64,000 nt of DNA from Arcuatula senhousia (taxonomy: Eukaryota > Mollusca > Bivalvia > Mytilida > Mytilidae), in contig OZ020309.1 of assembly GCA_963971305.1 (NCBI GenBank), positions 12,021,001-12,085,000 of the forward strand, written 5' to 3'. Within the stretch, counting starts at the first letter, position 1, and each line of letters begins with the position of its first letter. The notes beneath the pieces were generated by a model. The model was not told where the DNA came from, searched no databases, and worked only from the letters and a program-made list of their open reading frames with translations. Both the position numbers and the translations under genes were made by a program. Below are positions 10,498 through 19,400 of the stretch, in pieces.

Positions 10498-13400
10498 CTA
10501 CAAAATAAAATGAAATAAAAGACAACGGCTATTTCAGAAAAAAGTATTGGGATTGATATAACTTAGGCACAGTTTTTTTCAAAATCAATATTTTCACTGA
10601 TTAATTCTTTGGTTAAATCAAAACATTAATTAAAGTGCCAACCAACCCACCTACACAAATTTTCCTGGAATTGTCCTTAATAAGTCAATATAAAAAATAT
10701 CCTGAATTTTTATCCACCCCCTCTCCAATTTTTCCAGTTGCTTGAAAAAATTATATTTGGTAATTTTTTTTTGTGAAATGATGTTCATTTTTGGTCTATT
10801 TCTGATAAAATGGCAGAACATTTTATGAAAATGGGTAAAAAATTAAAAATAGGATTTGCTCGCTCTCCCCATATTTTCAAGAAATTTGAATGAGAATCTA
10901 AAATCTAATTAATGGCCTAATGCAAAACTTAAAACAAACTTAAAGAAAAAAATTGTGAAGATGATTTCTGTTGTCTATTTGACCCAAATTTCCAGTAAGT
11001 CATTACAAGGTCAAAGTTCAAAGGTTATAACAAAGTTAATCAATCACTAGACTTGGGAGAAAGCATGAGAAAACCCAAAGCACTCTATGTTTGGAAAAAT
11101 TCCAATTATCTCCCCTTGATGATAACTTAGATTAACACACTTTCTTCATGTATATCTCTGTATGATGTTCTTTCTTATTGCAATAATTTTTTTAATAATC
11201 TGTCGAATGATTTATTTGGAATTGTGTTTGAAGATATTGCGTAAAACAGACAGATAGATGGGCAGAAATATTTGATTAAGTTGTTGCTAAATGATGGAGG
11301 TTGTCACAAATACCTATTCCAGATCTTATCGTTATCTATTGTAGAATAAAATTGATGATCTCTTAATAACCAGCACAAGCTGAAGGCTATGCTGGGCCGC
11401 CAACTTTAGAAATTTGAAATTGGGTTTTGAAGGACCAGAGCCACAAAATCCCATATTTGGCCCTGTAAATACGCAAATATCAAAATTTGTTTGTTTTACT
11501 TGAAAATTGGGACATTTATAGCTGGATAGCACTGCTAAATGAGAAATGATTTGTTTTTGGTGTATTGGTCACTTTAGTTGCAACCTGATGCTTCAAAAAT
11601 AGTCTCAATAAGCGATTTTTCACTTTTAGGCCAAAAACAACCAATTTTTCAATCACAATAATGTAATTTTCTATTTGGCGCCACCCCTCGCCCATCAAAA
11701 TTTTTGATCAAACATACAGAAAATATTATGTTTGCAAAATTCCAGCAAAAATATTTATGGGCGAGGGGTGGCGCCACTGTCATTTTCACGAAAAACCAAG
11801 TGGAAAATGGTGAAATTCTGCTGAAATTAGCATATTTAAAATTTTAGTGTCATAATATGAAGTCACTCCAATGTCATTATTGCAGAAAACTTTAAAATTA
11901 GTTTTGTTTTGTAACAAGCAATTATTCTAGACGAATTTGCCACCATAGCCTTATCTGAAAAATGATTTTGAAAATATGACCTGATTCAGGGCCAAAAAAG
12001 ACAGTTCATGAACCTACTCCTTTCTTCTGTGATATTGCATGTTATATTCATTATAACATAAAGACTTGAAAATCGTGAAAACCCATGAATATCGTGAATG
12101 ATGGCAAGCCTGTTAAGAAGGTAAAGAACACTAAAGGGAGATTACTCTTCAAAATTTTGAATGTTTTATTCAGGCACATTTGTTAAAAAAAGTCAAGCTT
12201 TTTAGGAAAAGAAAATATAAAAAATGTTGAAACTGCATTAATATTAAAAACGAAAGAATATGGAATATGTGCCTGAAAGACATAATCCACATATTGTGTC
12301 CAAAAGTTTTTCCTAACCTTAATTACCTCATTACGCAAAAATGAAAGCACCCCTTTAATCTAGAAAAACACAAAAATTTCCACTTGTGAAAAAAAAAACA
12401 CTTAAAGAGTATTCTGTTATCCCTTATAAACAGTAGTGTTAAAAGACATACATACCTTAAATGTGTGGGGAACAGCTCTGCAGATAAAACATCTAACGCA
12501 TTCCATCCCACTGTGGAGACAGCACCAAATACACAAGAGATTCCTAAGTTTTCATATTTGTCGTGGATTAATGGAATAAAGAATACAGCAACTCCTGATA
12601 ATACCATACTTAAAGCTAAAATATACAGGTCATTAAATAAATTTGGTAAAGATTTCATAAAATGTAAACTGGGGTTATAAAATTGAGAATGTCGGGCAGT
12701 GGGTTGTAAGAGAAAAAATTTTGGTAACATTTTTTTCAGCAACTACTCATCTCACAGCCTTGTGATATTAAATAGTGACATGGAAATCCATCTTGGGAAA
12801 GGATTACTCAAATACTTTCAGTTAAATGAAATACAGTTTTCAATTGCTTTTTGATTCAAAGTAAAAAGTTAATTATCATGATGTCATGATTTACATGTTT
12901 TATCTTGCATATGACATTTCTTTAAGATTTCTTGGTTGAATTGTTGCATATGTTTTCCTTGTATCTTTTTTCTCTCAATCTTTGAGATTTAAATTCCTCA
13001 AAGGTATTTCCTTGCTTCTTTTCTGACATAGGATTTTTTTTAAAGTTTAATCTCCACAAAAAAATATTTTTTCAAGATATTCAGGAATGCTTATGTATAT
13101 TTTTTCCCTATACTTTTACTTCTAATTAAACATTTCAGGAACTGCTTACGCTTCCTGAGCACCCGTGTTCACTTTGTCACAACTTGAGTTCACGTTGTTG
13201 ATTACTGTTTGGTTAATTTTGTGTTTTTTTATGTTTTGTGAGTCTTCGTCCTGTTCTTGTTCATAATTACTGGTTTTGCTGTTGCCCTTTCAGACTTTTC
13301 ACATTACAATTCCCCATTGGTGCCTCTTTGCTTGCTTCATAAAAAGTACTTCCTGGTCCTCCCTTCTTTACAATTTTATTTCTGGAGCTATCCTAATAAG

Positions 13401-16400
13401 TTTTTCTGTACAAATTTCTATTTTTTTATTAACTGTGGATTCATTTATTTTCGAGGGTATCAATTTTCGTGGTTTGATGAAAAAGGATCAGTTTGTGGAT
13501 TACTAAATTCATGGTTTTTAAAGATTACTGAATACAGATCAATGTAAAATTTCCTTTTCGTGTGGTATCGATTTTTGAGGGTTAAGGCCATCCACGAAAA
13601 CAACGAAAATTAATGCCCAACAAATAATAATGAAACTACAGCAATCAAATCTTTCTAAATTTTTAACCTTACCTAATAACTGTCTTCTTCCTATTCTATC
13701 CATTAAGAATATCGTTAAAATATTTCCTGGTAAATTAGACAGAGCTGTCATAAACCCGGAGAAATATACCCAGTTGTCTTTGTAATCACACGTCTCATTT
13801 CTCGTACTATTTACATTGATGAATGAAGAGTGATCACACGGTGATCCGCCGTTCTTCATACGGCTGAAAAGCTCAGGAAACCACATCCACAACCCATAGT
13901 AGCTAAATATAGAATATAATGAAATAGGGATACTCATCAATAAGAAACATTGTTATTGTTATATTTTTGTTAAATAATTCCTCTTGGTATTATTTGTTGA
14001 TATATGAACTTAGTAAGTATGGTCACTTACCCCAAGCCTTCCACTATTGGACTATCAATATTTTATTTGAGGAAATAGCATTGAGCTACAAAAAGCCTTG
14101 CATGTATTTGAGTATCATAACATAAGTTCTGTCAAATAAACCTCTAAGATCTTAAGCTTATGCAAGTCCCTTTCCAGATTGCAGTACTCAAGTGTTTACT
14201 TTTATTGATCTCCACCTTTATTGTTCATGTCTTAATGCTCTTCCCATACATCGACAACCGTTTTTGTTTTTGTCCCTTTCCAAGGACTAGCCTCATTCCT
14301 TGAGCCCATCCTTGCTGATGGTGTCAAGAGAATGTAAGAAAATTTGTCCATGAAACTTTTCGCCTGACGAGGATCCAACCATTGAGCTTGTACTAGTAGC
14401 TTGATTCCTGTCTTTGATAATTTATCAATATTTTCATGAAGTTCAAGAACAAAAAAAACTCACCCAAAACTCAAAACAAAGTTGACTATGATCATAAGTA
14501 TGGTACTTTTTAATAAAGACCCCTGGAATAACTGTAATGTTGATTCTTTTAACTAAAATCAAAGACAAATGATTTTATATATACATGCATTTCCTCAATG
14601 TTAAACAAAAATATTACAAAATGAGGCATCAAGATTTGATGTTTACATGTATTTACTTTACATGTACACTTTTAAATGGTATTCTGGGGGAGGGGGATTT
14701 GTTGTGATATTTTTTTAGATTTTTTTTTGGATTTCTGTTTTAATTTAAAGGTTTATCATTGCTCTTTCAGGATATAAGATTCTAACCTCTCTGTTGTTGT
14801 TGTCAATCTCTTTCTTAAAATCAATCTTGGTCCAAACCCATAGGATCTAACACTAGGATTTCAAGTTTTTAATAATTGATTCATTACCCAACAAAAATAT
14901 AACAAAATGAAATACCAAGATTTGACGTACTTTACATGTAAACCCATCCACAATTGTAACATTTTCTCATATTATGGCTTCTCATATGAAGAATGTCAAC
15001 ATGACATGCACATCATTTTGATAAACCAAAATGCATTTTTTTTTTGGAAAACACCTATAAAGCCTTAAAAAAGTCATAAAACAGTGGCTTTGGTTCACAG
15101 AATTTCAGTTGATTTTAAAGGGTATTTTGTACGCAAAGGTGTAGTAAACATTATTACACTGCATTTCTAATTTTAGGCTTTTGGTACACAAAAACACATA
15201 AACAGGAATTCTAAAAAAAATTTTAAGAAGTTGGTTTTCCTACCTTTTTTGAAATGGTGTTCCAGGAGGAATAATATAATTATTATCTTTTAAGATTAAT
15301 TTGGTTTTTTTGTTTTGATTTAAGGGTTATCAATAGGTGGTCAGATTCTAACAATCTCTGTTGTTTTCTCTAACTCTTCTTAAAATCAATTGAGGTCTGT
15401 CAGTCTCTAGGATCTAAGACAAGGATTTTAAGTTTTCAATAATTGATTCATAACCCAGCAAGATAAAAAAAAATAGAGTAACATAAACTTACTACACTAC
15501 ACCCAATCCCTATTCTATTACAGCAGGATGTATCGTCTCCTACTGGGCCATGAGGAATGTGTTGACTATTATCGTATCCACCGGTATATAATAATATAAA
15601 CTTACTACACTACACCCAGTCCCTATTCTATTACAGCAGGTTGTATCGTCTCCTCCTGGGCCATGAGGAATGTGTTGACTAGTATCGTATCTATATAATA
15701 ATAAAAACTTACTACACTACACCCAGTCCCTATTCTATTACAGCAGGTTGTATCGTCTCCTACTGGGCCGTGAGGAATGTGTTGACTAGTATCATATCTA
15801 TATAATAACATAAACTTACTACACTACACCCAGTCCCTATTCTATTACAGCAGGTTGTATCATCTCCTACTGGACCATGAGGAATGTGTTGACTATTATC
15901 GTATCCACCGGTATATAATAATATAAACTTACTACACTACACCCAGTCCCTATTCTATTACAGCAGGTTGTATCGTCTCCTCCTGGGCCATGAGGAATGT
16001 GTTGACTAGTATCGTATCTATATAATAATAAAAACTTACTACACTACACCCAGTCCCAATTCTATTACAGCAGGTTGTATCGTCTCCTACTGGGCCATGA
16101 GGAATGTGTTGACTACTATCGTATCTATATCATAACATAAACTTACTACACTACACCCAGTCCCTATTCTGTTACAGCAGGTTGTATCATCTCCTACTGG
16201 GCCATGAGGAATGTGTTGACTATTATCGTAACCTAAGGTTAAAGACTTTACCTGAAATCATAAAGTAAAGAATTTATTACAAATAAGTCAAAACTTTAAA
16301 AGTAAAAATGCTCTTTATTTCAACAATAAAAATATTAAATGGGCATTATAGCTTGAAAACAATTTTTAAATGTGTTTTGTCATAGCATGACTTTTACAGA

Positions 16401-19400
16401 ACATAATGAAGGTTTAAGAGTAGTAGTGTACCTTATTAAAAACGAAAAACATATAACATAAGACAATGTATTTTTTAAGAGACTTTAAAGGAATTTTCTT
16501 CAAAAAACCTTTTTCAATGGAGTATTACTGTAAAAGGACAAAATTTGAACGAGGAGTCCTCTTTTGTGAATTTTGTGAAAAATAAAGCAACATTAATCTT
16601 CACCAAAAAAAAAAGAACATCAGGAACCAGGGGCGGATCCAGCAATTTTTGAAAGGGGGTTTCCACATACTGGGTTCTGTGGGCTCACTAAAAATTGTCC
16701 AGCCCATTGTTGAACAACAGCTAAACGTAAAATTCCTTTAACAAATGGCAGATGCAACACAGGGTTGCACTAAGTCGTGCTAAGGATACCCCCACTTGAC
16801 TATTTGGAGAAGAGTCAAAGGGGGGGTTCTAGACCAATTTTGCAGAAAATGTACACAAAAATTTAAAAATTTCAGAGTAAAGGGGGCATTCAGACCCCCG
16901 AATCATCCCCCCCCCCACCCCCACGATCCGCCACTGGGAACGTCATTTAAAACAGAAAACATGAAATTTAAACCATGCATAAACATTACCACTTACAGGA
17001 CTAAATATTGTATATATTTCAATGTTTGTTGACAAAACTTGCAACTGATTTGTACAATGTGTACTTACCCTAAATGTTGACAAACTTTTATTTGTTCTAT
17101 TTGCATAATAAACTTTTCTCAAAACATTAATAGCTTCTGCCTCTCTGTTGGCCTACAATTTTAAACATGATCATAAAACTTTTTTCATTTATACAGGTAT
17201 ACAAAGTAAACAAAATTACTATACTATACAGCATAAGTCTGCATTTTCACTGAAATAAGGGTAAAACTTATTGTACATCATTAAACAATTGACTTTGTTG
17301 ATTATATGCCAGTGAAGCAGAGTTCGTGATTGTACAGAGTCTGCCAAATTGCACAAGATCCAAAATATGATAAGAAAAAAATTGTTCTGCCTCTTTCGGA
17401 TTTTTGGAAGCTTTTAAAAAAGTCTGCACATGTGCAGAAAAATGACGGAAAATCCCATCACATTGTCCCTAATTATCTTCCCCAATCGTACCGTGAAATG
17501 GATTTGATTTTGTTATCTTCATGAGATTTAGGGAAATGCCATCTCATATTAATTCTATACAAGAAGATGATACATGAGTTCACTTTGGTTTTAACATACG
17601 TTTGTGCTTCAAAGTCTGGCTCTGTTGAACTTACAAATCTGTATATCCTATTGATACTTATATTTACTTTGGACTATTTATGACAAAAATTTATAGATGT
17701 GTTAATCTGCCCAGTCATTCATAAACTGTTCTTAAATTCTGTAGACTTGATTGAGGTTGTAAATGTATCTCTAGTCTTAAAGATCAATAAATTCCTTCAA
17801 AATGGTCTTAATTTCCTGAATATTCCAACCTTAATCTGAATGAGTAAATTTCAATAAGTTTAGTTTAAACATATTTTTTATCCTGGATTGGGAAACAAGC
17901 TTAATCCCTCTCCAGTTTGCAGTTTGCAAGTGTGGCCTTTGTAATTGGCCCCCATTGAGCCTACTCTTATTGAACTCTACAAATGGGTCTATACAATGCA
18001 CAGGGCATTGCTCTCCACATGTGACAACCTTTTTTCGTCCCTTCCAAAGGACTAGCATCGCTTTCTTGAGAACATCCTCGCGAATGATGTCATGAGAGAG
18101 TCTAATAGTAATCCAATTATCTCCCTACTTACTGTGAGTAGAAATTTTGGACTTTCTGGCATCAATATAAAACAGAGAGCAGACGACAAACTGGGAAAGG
18201 CACACAAGGCAACAAATACTCTCCAACTATGATATGTAAAAGTAGAGGTTGAATACCCAATATCTTGAGGTATGACAGCCCACGCTAAACCTACAAAATA
18301 CATGACTTAGTATAACCAATATCTCATGGTATGACTGCCCAGGCTAAACCTAAAAAATACATGACTTAGTATAACCAATATCTCGAGGTATTACTGCCCA
18401 GGCTAAACCTAAAAATATAATACGTGGAATATTATAGGAAGTGTTTGAATCATATGCATAATATACTTTTAATCTAGGACCAATTGCAAAACTGCAAGCA
18501 GGAACCTCTGGTCACATTGAAGACTGCTGGCTGTTTTCCATTGAGGATTTTTAACCTGATTGCTTTTCAGTTGTAATATGTGTATTTGTATGTTATTTCA
18601 GACCTGTCAAGTGTCACGCAACTTGCGTGACACTCACGCATCTAGTCTGCAAATTGGCGGCAAATTTCTTTGATCTTTTACTTTTTCCTTTGATCTTTCA
18701 ATATTTTGTCGAATCTCACGCATGCAGCTCATAAAAACTTGACAGCCCTGTTATTTGGTTTGTTTTTATGATGAATTAAGTCGACTGATTTTTGCTTGGC
18801 CTTTTCAGACTTGCATTGGATTACCCTGTTGCAGTGTTCTTCCCCGAAATTTGTAATAGCCTCCTGGTATTTGCAATTTTCAAAATAGCATCTTATGGTT
18901 TGAAATTATAGCATCACATTCCCTATAGAACATACTCAAGGTGATTTCAGAAATCATCACATTGCCAGGATGATATAAGGGCCTGGGGAGAACACTGCAT
19001 TGGTACGCTTTTGCTTACCTTATTCCTTTAAAAACTGTAAAAAGGACATACCTGCTGCTATAATATTGCCACACATCCAAAATGTGGCTAAAGCACTGAT
19101 CATCATCCCTCGCCTGTCTTTAGGTTGAAACTCAGTGAAGTAAGAAAATATTACAGGTATACTTCCCCCAACCCTAAAAATAGATAATCAAATATACTAC
19201 TCCTGACCATAAAATCAGAAAATGTAACAGGTATATACTCAAACTCACCTTAAAATACATAATTATAAATTATTTCAATCAAGACTTGCTCTACAACTCT
19301 TGCTTGACATCTGAGTACTAACAATTTTTTATTTACATGTAAAAGCAGAGTACTTAGCTTCTGAGTCTTTTTGTGTGTGTGTGTGTTCCAATTGTATTGT

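Noticed and set aside
15623..15811. 62-codon minus-strand frame as an independent small gene
   Set aside because: It is read-through of two exon-8 copies and the spacer between them; the repeating phase change (107/113 bp) explains it.
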